Shown here in pieces: positions 53,981 through 61,195 of a stretch of DNA of 61,195 bases. The translations under genes were made by a program, and so were the position numbers. The notes beneath the pieces were generated by a model. It made no database searches and was not told where the DNA came from. It saw nothing but the letters and a program-made list of their open reading frames with translations. This stretch comes from Pseudomonas arcuscaelestis (GTDB taxonomy: Bacteria > Pseudomonadota > Gammaproteobacteria > Pseudomonadales > Pseudomonadaceae). Positions within the stretch are counted from its first letter, which is position 1. Each line of letters opens with the position of its first letter. Where the stretch lies: contig NZ_JACOPV010000025.1 of assembly GCF_016881005.1 (NCBI RefSeq), forward strand, positions 1-61,195, read 5' to 3'.

Positions 53981-54460
53981 ATGATGAACGCCATCGAGTT
54001 GTTGAAAGAAGACCACAAACGTGTGAAGTCGATTCTTGAAGCGCTGAGTGAATCAACCGAGCGCGGTATCAAAAAGCGCACTGACTTGCTTGCCAAGCTG
54101 GAAATGGAAGTCGCGATCCATACCCAGCTGGAAGAGCAAATCTTGTATCCCGCTTTCAAAGCCGCCGGGAGCAGAGAAGAAGATGTCATGTACTTTGAAG
54201 CCAAGGAGGAGCACCGTACTGTCGACTCATTGGTGCTGCCGGACCTGCAGCAGACTGATCCGGGCACACCCGAATTTGCCGGGCGCGTGAAGGTCGTCAA
54301 GGAACTCCTCGAGCATCACATCGAAGAAGAGGAGAAAGAAATGTTTCCTAAAGCCAAGAAGATACTCGGCAAGGCAAAACTCGATGAAATCGGAATGCAG
54401 ATGGAAGCGATGAAAGCTGAGCTCAAGAAGTCCATGTCTGGGATTGCAGTCGGGGCCTGA
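53981..54460 (+). CDS. hemerythrin-like HHE-domain protein
   Basis: 159 residues, GAGGAGACG before tandem ATGs. A four-helix bundle with the His/Glu ligands of a non-haem di-iron site: EDHKRVKSIL, HTQLEEQILYP, EEHRTVDSL and HHIEEEEKEMFP. Such proteins bind oxygen or NO or buffer iron; no enzymatic role can be claimed. Monocistronic, ended by a bidirectional terminator. Confidence 0.9.
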   Translation: MMNAIELLKEDHKRVKSILEALSESTERGIKKRTDLLAKLEMEVAIHTQLEEQILYPAFKAAGSREEDVMYFEAKEEHRTVDSLVLPDLQQTDPGTPEFAGRVKVVKELLEHHIEEEEKEMFPKAKKILGKAKLDEIGMQMEAMKAELKKSMSGIAVGA

Positions 54461-54473
54461 ACTGTCTTTCTCG

Positions 54474-54500
54474 ATAAGCCCGCGTAAGCGGGCTTATTGT
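54474..54500. terminator. bidirectional terminator between convergent genes
   Basis: ATAAGCCCGC-GTAA-GCGGGCTTAT is a perfect 10-bp stem with a tetraloop, followed by TGTT on the plus strand. It lies between the hemerythrin gene and the convergent small membrane-protein gene. Confidence 0.85.
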
Positions 54501-54525
54501 TGATAGCGGGGTAACCTTTACGACG

Positions 54526-54759
54526 TCAGCCTTTACTGTGCTCGGGTGAACTCGGCCCCGTGCCGGGTTTGATTCCGCGAGGGCCGAACAGCGCCCAGAC
54601 AATCAGCCCCAGAACGGGGAAAATAACGATGCCTAGAAACCACAGGACTTTAACGCCATCTGACTTATCACTACGGAAAACGCTGATGATCGCCCACAGA
54701 TCGACGAGCACGATGATTGCTGCAACGAATATCCCGAAATAGATAACGACATCTGCCAT
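54526..54759 (-). CDS. small PLDc_N-type membrane protein
   Basis: 77 residues from ATG 54759 with GGGAGAAGC upstream. Two membrane helices (VVIYFGIFVAAIIVLVDLWAI; VLWFLGIVIFPVLGLIVWALFGPRG) with the WFLGIVIFPVLG...FGPRG signature of the phospholipase-D nuclease N-terminal domain (PLDc_N, PF13396) that also starts cardiolipin synthases. Here the domain is alone. Function unknown. Confidence 0.85.
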   Translation of the reverse strand: MADVVIYFGIFVAAIIVLVDLWAIISVFRSDKSDGVKVLWFLGIVIFPVLGLIVWALFGPRGIKPGTGPSSPEHSKG

Positions 54760-54812
54760 GGCTGCTTCTCCCTGGGATTGATATAGGGTTGGCAGCGCGT
54801 TATCCGAGGCGT

Positions 54813-57105
54813 TCAAATTTTCGACTTCTGTTTAACGGCCACCAAACCACGTATGCTCTCGACCAGGTCATTGAGCTGCGCAACCACCCGGCCACCCACG
54901 TCACTACCACTGCCAGCCATGGCCTTGTTACGCATGAAGTCGCGCTTGATCTGTGCCCAGCGCTCAGCCTGCTCGGGCGTCTGGTTGCCGCGCAGCTCGG
55001 CAAGCTTAAGCAGGTTTTCCTCAGCACCCGTGGTGAGCAGTTGCGATTCGCCCTGGTAGTGATCAGCGATCAGTTGCAACAGTTCGGCGTCGTTCATGGC
55101 TGAGCTGATTTTCTCCGCCATCTTGTTCATATTGCGATAGCTGCCCTGCAGCTTGAACGCCGGCTCGCAGCGGTAGCTATCGGCCTGCGCAGCGCTGACG
55201 ATGTACTGCTGGTTGACCCGACCGACCACATCGCGAACCTGCATCAGACGCTGTAGGGTCGCACTGATTTCGTTGATCTCGGCGGCGCTGTAGGTGTGCG
55301 ATAGCTCGCTCACTGAGAAGGGTTTTCCCTCAGCCTTGGCCACAAGACAATAGACATCGGCCATGTCGCGAGTGGCCAGTGGTGCCAATACAGGGTTGGA
55401 GGTCAGGGCGTTCTCGATATAGCTTAAGTCGAAGGATTCCTGCATTCCGCCCAAAGTGTCGCCGAGGTTGTAGATATCGGCACGGTTGGCAAGCATGTCG
55501 GGAATTTTGAACACGTCACCGGACTCGGTGTAGGGGTTGCCCGACATCACCACGCAAAACTTTTTGCCGCGCATGTCGTAGGTCTTGGTCCTGTCTTTCC
55601 ACACACCCTCAATACGCCGTGTTCCGTCACACAGCGAGATGAATTTCTGCAGGAACTCCGGGTGGGTGTGCTGAATGTCGTCGACGTAGAGCATCACGTT
55701 ATTGCCCATTTCCAGCGCCAGATTGAGTTTTTCCAACTCCTGACGTGAGGTGGCGTCGGGCGCCTGCGCCGGATCCACCGAACGCACCTCGTGGCCCAGC
55801 GCCGGGCCATTGATTTTCATGAAAATCAGGCCCAGGCGATGGGCAACGTATTCCATCAGCGTGGTCTTGCCATAACCGGGCGGCGAGATAAGCATCAACA
55901 GCCCCATAAGGTCAGTGCGTTTGCTCTCGCCAGCGGTGCCCATCTGCTTGCTCAGATTATCGCCGATATAACCCAGATACACATCATTGATCAGTTTGTT
56001 GCGTACGAACGACGACAACGGCCGCGGCTTGAACTCGGCCAGGCGCAGGGCCTGACGCTCGCGGTTGATCACTTCCTGGCGCAGCGCCTGATAGCGCTGC
56101 AGTTGCGGCACGAATTCGTTGCGGTGCTGTTGCAGGCGAACGAAGTAGTCATCGATAGCCAGCACCAGCGCACCGCCCTGCACACACGGATGCTCACCGA
56201 GCAGACCGCCGACGCCCAAACGCAGATCGACCTCGGTGAAGCGACGCGGGAATTTATCGTCCAGCAGGCTGATGGCGACGGCTTCGGGAATGTACTCGGC
56301 CAGTGCTGCAAGCGCCTCGTCCTTGGCGCAAAGACCCTCGAGCCAGGATTGCACCAGCGACCAACGTTGCAGCGTGCGGCCACGCAAGTTGTCCAGCGCC
56401 TCGCGATAGTCGGCCCACATATGGCTGGCCTGCAGGCGCCGCTGCAGACATTCGAGCAATTGCCGGGCGTATTTGCTGAACGTGAATTCGATCGACTTGG
56501 CCGCCAGTTCCTCAACCAGGTAGGCCGCCGCGGCCTGGCGCTGTGCCAGGCCAATCGGGAGCGGATGCTGACCAAGGAACCCCAGCATTGCTGCACCGAT
56601 TTCTTCCTGCAGCCGCAGCACGCCATCGCTGCTGCCAAACAGCTCGCGCAGCTGCAGGCTGCTGCGGGCACGCTCTGGCCACAGCTCGGCCTCGATGTCC
56701 TCACCCCAGCGGTTCCAGAACAGCGCGGCAAAGCCTCTCGCCGCGGGTGTGTATCGCAGCAGGCCGGCGCTTTCGCGCAACACCAGCAGCTGAGTAAGAA
56801 TCAGCGCCGCATCGTGGTCGTGGATGCCTTTCTCGTAGGCATCCTTGTAACGCGGCGCGGCGAAATCGCGGATCAGCCGAATCAGGGCATCGGGCTGTGC
56901 CAAATGCGTCTTGAGCAAATCGAGACTAAGTCCTTCGCGCCCACCCAGGGCAGCGTCCAGCACCAACCCTGCCAGATACTCGCCGCGGTACAGCGATGGC
57001 GACTCCGACTCCAGCGACACTTGCCAGTAGTCACGCAAGCTCTCCAGGGTTTCATCGCGCAACCGTTCGAGGAAGTCGGTTCCGGTCAGGTGCAGGTACC
57101 AAACC
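54813..57105 (-). pseudogene. DNA-repair-ATPase-type AAA protein, 5' part lost
   Basis: About 764 residues of sequence character typical of the large bacterial 'DNA repair ATPase' family. A helical region (about 57090-55990; VWYLHLTGTDFLERLRDETLESLRDYW, DFAAPRYKDAYEKGIHDHDAAL) is followed by an AAA+ domain with Walker A PPGYGKTT near 55880, Walker B LYVDDIQH near 55680 and sensor-1 VVMSGNPYTES near 55545. The C-terminus looks complete. Intact relatives are roughly twice as long, with the 5' half encoding a further N-terminal region. Upstream of about 57105 the minus-strand frame stays open to 57302, but that stretch is the antisense of a real pilin gene and does not look like protein. The gene therefore lost its start and 5' half at a recombination joint. 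Confidence 0.75.
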
Positions 57106-57519
57106 TTGGCACTCGGCGACCTGAGCACTACTCGCCTGCTGCGCTTGGGCGACCAGGGAACACCCATGGCCCTGCACTTGAAGCTGCAAGGCTGTGTGCG
57201 TAGCGACGGCGGTCGACGTGATAGCCAGCATGGCACCCTGGTTTGGAGCTCGATCGAGCCGGTGGTTGAACTCATCTTCAACGCGGTATCCGACCCCGAC
57301 ACACCTGAACTGATTAAAGTAGTCGGCGCCGAGGGTTTCGGCCTACGTCTGCTCGATGTTCAGGGCAACGACGTACGATTAGGCCGGGTCGCCCCCGCAT
57401 GGTTCGTCTCGCCCGGCGCCAGCCAGCTGACCTATTACATCCGACCTGAGCGCACCGCGGCGTTTCTGCGCCCAGGCGCCTTCCGGGCCAGCCTAAATGT
57501 GAACCTGGCGTATGACTAA
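57106..57519 (+). pseudogene. fimbrial minor subunit, 5' part lost
   Basis: 138 codons with the character of the C-terminal two thirds of a chaperone-usher pilin: LGDLSTTRLLRLGDQG..LHLKLQGC, a typical pilin strand pattern with the conserved Cys, and the ending FRASLNVNLAYD that donates to the pilus. No signal peptide, first Cys or ribosome site is present; the frame runs back into the truncated ATPase gene. Its stop overlaps the next pilin-like gene by 8 bases, showing it belonged to one fimbrial operon. Major pilin, chaperone and usher genes are absent upstream. Confidence 0.72.
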
Positions 57520-58012
57520 GCCCACTGTAATGACTGTCGCACGTCTCGCATTGCTGGCACTGCTGCTTGGCTATGCATCCTTGGCACCTGCTGCAGAGCA
57601 GCAGATCCTAACGATCAAAGGTGTTATCTATGCAGCGATTCCTTGCGTCATCAATAAAAATGCACCGATCAGCGCACCGTTTGGCGATGTGCAGACTGCC
57701 CGCATCGATGGTAATTACAAAACCATCACCCTGGAGTACACCCTCGACTGTACCCGCTCGGTGACCAATGAACTACGGATGCAGGTTCGCGGTAATCAAA
57801 GTTTCGACCCCGCGCTACTGATGGTGCCGGGCTACGACAGCCTTGCCATCGCCCTTAAAATGAACGGCTACCGGTTTGTGCTCAATACCTGGGCTGACTT
57901 CGACGCCAACAAAAAACCGGTGCTGCAAGCGGTGCTAGTCAAACGAGAAAACAGGGAAGTCGAAGCCGGCGCATTCAAGGCCAGCGCAACGTTGGTGGTG
58001 GACTATCGATGA
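57512..58012 (+). CDS. fimbrial protein (chaperone-usher minor subunit)
   Basis: 166 residues with signal peptide (LALLALLLGYASLAPAA-EQ). The mature protein has the pilin disulfide pair (AAIPCVIN ... TLDCTRS) and ends in a strand pattern with penultimate Tyr (TLVVDYR). It resembles tip/adaptor subunits of the StfF/MrfF kind. It overlaps the truncated pilin gene by 8 bases and the next gene by 4 (ATGA). Without chaperone and usher in the window it may be unexported to a pilus unless another locus supplies them. Confidence 0.8.
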   Translation: MTKPTVMTVARLALLALLLGYASLAPAAEQQILTIKGVIYAAIPCVINKNAPISAPFGDVQTARIDGNYKTITLEYTLDCTRSVTNELRMQVRGNQSFDPALLMVPGYDSLAIALKMNGYRFVLNTWADFDANKKPVLQAVLVKRENREVEAGAFKASATLVVDYR

Positions 58013-58512
58013 ACATCCTGCATCGCACATTAACAATACTGTCCATGACCGCTCTGCCCCTGTCATGCGTTGAAGCGGACAACATACAGTTCACTGGTAA
58101 CCTGCAAGCCCCGCCCGGTTGCACCGTCAGCGACAAGAACGGGCGAATTGATGTGCGGTTCCAGAGCAATATCGCTGTCAATCGCATTGACGGCGATCGC
58201 TACCGCCAATCGATTCCATACCAAATCGAATGCCCGGGGGCGTCCGGTACTGGCGTCAACTGGCACATGCGCTTAACCCTCAAAGGTGACTACGCACATT
58301 TCGATCCTGCTGCACTAAAAACCTCGGAGAATGACCTCGGCATTAAGGTGCTACTCGGCGGGACCCCGCTGATTCCCAATCAACCTCGCGAGATCGATGT
58401 CAACGCATCTACACCCCCTGTGCTGGAAGCCGTGCCGGTAAAGCTCACTGGTGCGGCGTTGCCTAGCACCCACTTCACCGCTTCGGCGCTACTGATGGCC
58501 GAACTCTATTAG
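58009..58512 (+). CDS. fimbrial protein (chaperone-usher minor subunit)
   Basis: 167 residues. A signal peptide (HRTLTILSMTALPLSCVEA) is followed by DNIQFTGNLQAPPGCTVSDKNGRIDVRF, the pilin N-terminal donor strand and first Cys, with the partner Cys in IECPGASGTG. It is translationally coupled to the gene before it by ATGA and followed after 8 bases by a third pilin-like gene. Confidence 0.8.
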   Translation: MNILHRTLTILSMTALPLSCVEADNIQFTGNLQAPPGCTVSDKNGRIDVRFQSNIAVNRIDGDRYRQSIPYQIECPGASGTGVNWHMRLTLKGDYAHFDPAALKTSENDLGIKVLLGGTPLIPNQPREIDVNASTPPVLEAVPVKLTGAALPSTHFTASALLMAELY

Positions 58513-58520
58513 GAGGACCT

Positions 58521-59054
58521 ATGGGCAAGTGGGCCGTGACCCTGATCGGTTGGTTAGCCGCCAGCTTGTGGTGGCCGCCAGTATATGCGGCAGAAGACAA
58601 CCTGTACTTCTCCGGCACGTTGGTGAACGAGCCTTGCGTACTGGCCGAGGAGGACAACTTAATCAAACTGGACTTTAACAACGTGGTGAATAAGGAACTT
58701 TACCTTAACGGCAGAACCAAAGGTCTCCCCATCAAGCTGCGTCTGAAAAATTGCGATCTTGACGTTGGCAGTCACAGCGTGAATATCACCTTCAGCGGTG
58801 ACGAAAGCAGCGAACCACCGGGCTTTTTGGTGCTGCAAAGCGCCACGGTGAAGGGCCTGATGGTCGGGCTGGAGACGACGACTGGCACTGCCCTGCCGTT
58901 AAACCAAACCCACTCGATGGGCGAGTTGACCAGTGGAAACACCACGCTCAATTTCAATGCTTATCTGCAAGGCGAACCTGAGGTATTAGCCAGTCGCACG
59001 CTCGGCGAGGGTGAATTCGCAGCGGCCCTGACCTTCGCCCTCAGTTACGAGTAA
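58521..59054 (+). CDS. fimbrial protein (chaperone-usher subunit)
   Basis: 177 residues with AGGAGG upstream. Signal peptide ends near VYA-AE; the pilin core runs LYFSGTLVNEPCVLAEEDNLIKLDF and LRLKNCDLDVGSHSVNITFSGDE, with the two Cys, and closes EFAAALTFALSYE, the donor-strand-accepting C-terminus. This looks like a main or adaptor pilin of the same operon. Its stop codon directly abuts the IS3 remnant. Confidence 0.82.
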   Translation: MGKWAVTLIGWLAASLWWPPVYAAEDNLYFSGTLVNEPCVLAEEDNLIKLDFNNVVNKELYLNGRTKGLPIKLRLKNCDLDVGSHSVNITFSGDESSEPPGFLVLQSATVKGLMVGLETTTGTALPLNQTHSMGELTSGNTTLNFNAYLQGEPEVLASRTLGEGEFAAALTFALSYE

Positions 59055-59171
59055 TTACCCATAAGCTGTTCTGTTTAACGCGGCGCTGGCCAGGTCACGG
59101 GTTTTGTAGATGCGCTTACGTATCCGTTCTTTCTTCAAACTGCTGAAGAACGATTCGGCCACGGCATTGAC
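59055..59171 (-). mobile_element. IS3-family transposase (OrfB) fragment
   Basis: The minus strand encodes NAVAESFFSSLKKERIRKRI followed by YKTRDLASA, the highly conserved integrase-core segment just after the DDE glutamate in IS3-family OrfB proteins. It then loses homology and stops. Only about 38 codons remain; no terminal inverted repeats or direct repeats can be seen. It begins right at the stop of the pilin gene. Confidence 0.82.
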
Positions 59172-59474
59172 GCTCCTATGTCAACAACGGGCTGCTGACT
59201 CGGTCACCCAAGCCTTGTTGGGAGCATCAACTTTCCGGGGTCAGTCCAAAGGCAGCGGAGTGCCGTCTTCTACCAGGGGTCGACTATAGAAAAAAGGCAT
59301 AACGCGCGACCCCAAGCTGTACGCATGTACAGTTAACATTCTGAACGCTCCGTAGTCAGTTTGCTAAAGCGAAATATCTGACAGGCGAGATGACAGTCCT
59401 GATGACCAGGCACCTTCTGATCAACCTGCTAGGCTGAACCGTACCTTGCGAGGGCTCTTCCTGGAGGGCTTTTG
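59172..59474. other. non-coding interval, decayed
   Basis: About 300 bases with no open frame that looks like protein. The stretch 59180-59300 (a short plus-strand frame reading LSGVSPKAAE) may be more transposase debris, but the match is too weak to call. Confidence 0.4.
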
Positions 59475-60683
59475 ATGCGCAACCTTTCCGGCGTATTCAA
59501 AGATGGATGGTTAGGGATCACAACCTGGCACAAGCGCTCTTGTTATTTGACCCTCTCTGCTGTGTTGATGTCAGCGAATGCCAATGGGCAAGACGTTATC
59601 TGGATCGGGAAACCTGCGGTCCGAGACTACATAGCCTTCAACGTGCACAAGGCCGTCGAGCAATATGCCGAGCTGGGTCAGCAGATAGCGCAGTTCGAGC
59701 TACAGATCGAAGAAGCTCGAGGTGCGTACTTTGATGCTTCCACTGGCGATCGCGAGGCCGCTGGAGACAAATTTGGAGAGATACTCTTTCAGAAAGATAT
59801 GCTGATTGCCTGGCCGCGAGTGGCTGGCAATGACGGCTCAGCGAGCTTAATGGCCAACCTCAATGCGCTCGCAAACAATGGTCGCCCACCCGATGGCGGC
59901 ATTCCTCCGAGCGCCAGGGCGGCCTTCAGCAACTGGGTCAACGCGTTGAGATTCAAGACCGGCGGCGGTCTGGGAATGACGCCCGATCCGATACAGGCCG
60001 CGGCCGCCCTCCAAGATGGCTCCAGCCTGAAAGAGTACGAAATATACCGACGCCTAAGAGACCAGGCGGAATGGGATGAGTGGGAGTCTGGGCGCAATGG
60101 AGGGTTGCGCAAGTTACTCGTAAGTCATGTGGTAATCCCACGTACCTACTTCGGTGAAAACCCGATGAAAAGAGGGTTCGACCACCAAATAACCCAGCTC
60201 GAAAATAGCATCCTGCAGTGTGAGTACACAGGTCGCCAAGTGGCCGGAACCGTATTCCACTTCTGGGAAGAAAAACCACCCGAAAATATCGCAACATTGA
60301 TAGCAATGAACCCACGTGCTTTCGTGGGGTTGGCCGATCACGCGGTAAAGGAATGCCCTCCAGACAGCCTACAAGCAAGCGCACTCGCCTCGGCGCCAAT
60401 GAACGTGACCATCACCCCCCAGATGGTCAGAGAGTCCTCGATGAAAAGTCGTTTCGCCCCTCCCGCTCCAGACCCCGCCCGAGATGAGCAGAACGCCCGC
60501 GCGCAACAACAAGTCAATGAGCGACTGGCCAAGGAAAAAGACAGACGAACAAAGTTACAAGAGTGCGCAGAAGCACTACGGGTAAGCTCAATTGCTGCGC
60601 GCCAGACAAAAGACAAGGTGGCCCTGAAGGAAGCGCGGGATCGGCATCGCGAATGCAACATGGCCGTACGTCAGTCTTACTAA
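59475..60683 (+). CDS. exported protein of unknown function
   Basis: 402 residues from ATG 59475 with GGAGG 8-12 bases upstream (a TTG codon immediately precedes it). The N-terminus has a hydrophobic stretch (CYLTLSAVLMSANANG-QD), a signal peptide with a long n-region. The mature part is hydrophilic and helical with a glycine/proline-rich linker near residue 140 and a coiled-coil-like, Lys/Arg/Glu-rich tail (ARAQQQVNERLAKEKDRRTKLQECAEALR). Four or five cysteines, mainly near the end. I recognise no family. It stands alone after the IS scar. Confidence 0.68.
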   Translation: MRNLSGVFKDGWLGITTWHKRSCYLTLSAVLMSANANGQDVIWIGKPAVRDYIAFNVHKAVEQYAELGQQIAQFELQIEEARGAYFDASTGDREAAGDKFGEILFQKDMLIAWPRVAGNDGSASLMANLNALANNGRPPDGGIPPSARAAFSNWVNALRFKTGGGLGMTPDPIQAAAALQDGSSLKEYEIYRRLRDQAEWDEWESGRNGGLRKLLVSHVVIPRTYFGENPMKRGFDHQITQLENSILQCEYTGRQVAGTVFHFWEEKPPENIATLIAMNPRAFVGLADHAVKECPPDSLQASALASAPMNVTITPQMVRESSMKSRFAPPAPDPARDEQNARAQQQVNERLAKEKDRRTKLQECAEALRVSSIAARQTKDKVALKEARDRHRECNMAVRQSY

Positions 60684-61195
60684 CTTGATCAATCGCTACA
60701 TATCTATCCGCACAAAACTAAAACCCCGGAGAGGTTAGTCTGCGGGACTTTCAATCACAAAGGACGAAGTCGGAATCGAACCGGCGTAGACAGATAAAGT
60801 GTAGCCGCCGAAACGGGATTAACTTCTAAAATTGCTACCTTGTCAAATAGTTGGCAACGCAAATACGGCTGCCGTAGGCTGCGAAAATTTGGCAAAATGG
60901 CTGTCGTGCAGCTTGGTAAATAATTGCACTGAAATGGATTAGGGCGGAGAGACCGTGAGCACAGAAAATCCGGAAAAAGCACCAGGCCGAGCACTCCCTG
61001 TTGTGGTAAACAGCGTCGACTTGACGAGGATCGGCTGTGCAGGATTTTCTGACGCTGGAATATTAACTCGGCGGCCTCAAGGAGCAAGTGCAACAGTCAG
61101 TTAAAAAATCGGAGCGTGCTAATTACGAAATTGAACGAGATACCGCCTCCGAAGCATCGCGATCGTTTGGCGTCTGAGCGAACCGAGCCATCCCG
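60684..61195. other. gene-poor tail of the window
   Basis: 512 bases with lower G+C. On the minus strand 60755-60790 reads GCCGGTTCGATTCCGAC, which resembles the T arm of a tRNA with one stem mismatch, but no tRNA body precedes it. The only protein-like signals are a 49-codon frame at 60955 and a nearby frame broken by TAA at 61063-61065. No promoter or terminator is convincing. Confidence 0.4.
60955..61104 (+). CDS. possible 49-residue ORF, doubtful
   Basis: A GTG at 60955 is preceded by GGAGAG at workable spacing and opens a frame (MSTENPEKAPGRALPVVVNS...) ending at TAA 61102. A second, overlapping frame from GTG 61038 (VQDFLTLEY, then LGGLKEQVQQSVKKSERANYE after a TAA) looks more protein-like. 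The two together suggest one frame-shifted, dead gene rather than a working small gene. Confidence 0.25.
   Translation: MSTENPEKAPGRALPVVVNSVDLTRIGCAGFSDAGILTRRPQGASATVS

Noticed and set aside
55791..57203. Plus-strand ORF of 470 codons
   Set aside because: Antisense to the AAA ATPase gene, whose Walker motifs are clear; no protein-like character of its own.
57106..57302. 5' extension of the ATPase frame on the minus strand to 57302
   Set aside because: The extension is antisense to the pilin coding sequence and reads as a Ser/Arg/Pro-rich shadow; the ATPase-like character begins only near 57100.
60755..60795. Possible tRNA 3' end on the minus strand
   Set aside because: A T-arm-like string is present with one stem mismatch, but no acceptor, D or anticodon arm can be built around it.
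1..61195. CRISPR arrays
   Set aside because: No regularly spaced direct repeats were seen in any intergenic stretch, and no cas-like genes are present.

Overview
The window looks like a Pseudomonas chromosome of the putida/fluorescens kind. The evidence is the G+C-rich coding sequence, the lexA2-imuA-imuB-dnaE2 SOS cassette with a GTAC-N4-GTAC operator, a 66-residue CsrA/RsmA, a tRNA-Leu(UAA), a FecI-FecR-TonB receptor trio, a DUF6543/LRR/NEL toxin gene and a VasX-like type VI secretion effector. No species call can be made from the sequence alone.

Layout. 1-2328: 3' part of a T6SS membrane-toxin gene followed by a likely immunity gene. 2377-14803: catabolic island. An AraC-type regulator diverges from an OmpW porin / GMC alcohol dehydrogenase / aldehyde dehydrogenase operon that resembles alkL-alkJ-alkH. 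Next come a SphA-like outer-membrane protein, a XylR/DmpR-class sigma-54 activator and a pchACXF-type operon (aldehyde dehydrogenase, cytochrome c, unknown X protein, p-cresol-methylhydroxylase-type flavoprotein). Good -24/-12 promoters precede both the SphA-like gene and the pch-type operon, so the activator probably serves both. Together these genes could take up a 4-alkylphenol or phenylpropanoid such as 4-cresol or eugenol, hydroxylate it at the benzylic position and oxidise the alcohol and aldehyde products. The substrate is an inference. 14860-19479: a 1539-codon DUF6543-LRR-NEL ubiquitin-ligase toxin gene split by one in-frame amber codon.

19648-27463: amino-acid permease diverging from a MocR-type regulator; a three-gene operon (MFS carrier, carbamoylase-type M20 amidase, acetylpolyamine-amidohydrolase-like enzyme) diverging from a LysR regulator. 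27414-33156: SOS mutagenesis cassette. 33234-40185: HAD phosphatase, small lipoprotein, DUF1883 protein with a 56-residue partner, nitronate-monooxygenase-like enzyme, modABC behind a ModE-type palindrome, topoisomerase IB, csrA. 40258-43261: histidine kinase / double-domain KaiC-like ATPase / single-domain response regulator operon. 43532-47922: tRNA-Leu and small, mostly uncharacterised genes, including an all-acidic 62-residue protein and a lipoprotein paralogous to the one at 33945.

48161-52293: iron-type surface-signalling locus (TonB receptor, FecR, ECF sigma factor). 52525-54759: zinc alcohol dehydrogenase, hemerythrin-like protein, small PLDc_N membrane protein. 54813-59171: rearranged. 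A DNA-repair-ATPase-type gene lacking its 5' part meets head to head a fimbrial minor-subunit gene lacking its 5' part, followed by three more pilin-like genes and an IS3-family transposase scrap. 59475-61195: one unknown secreted protein and a mostly empty, decayed tail.
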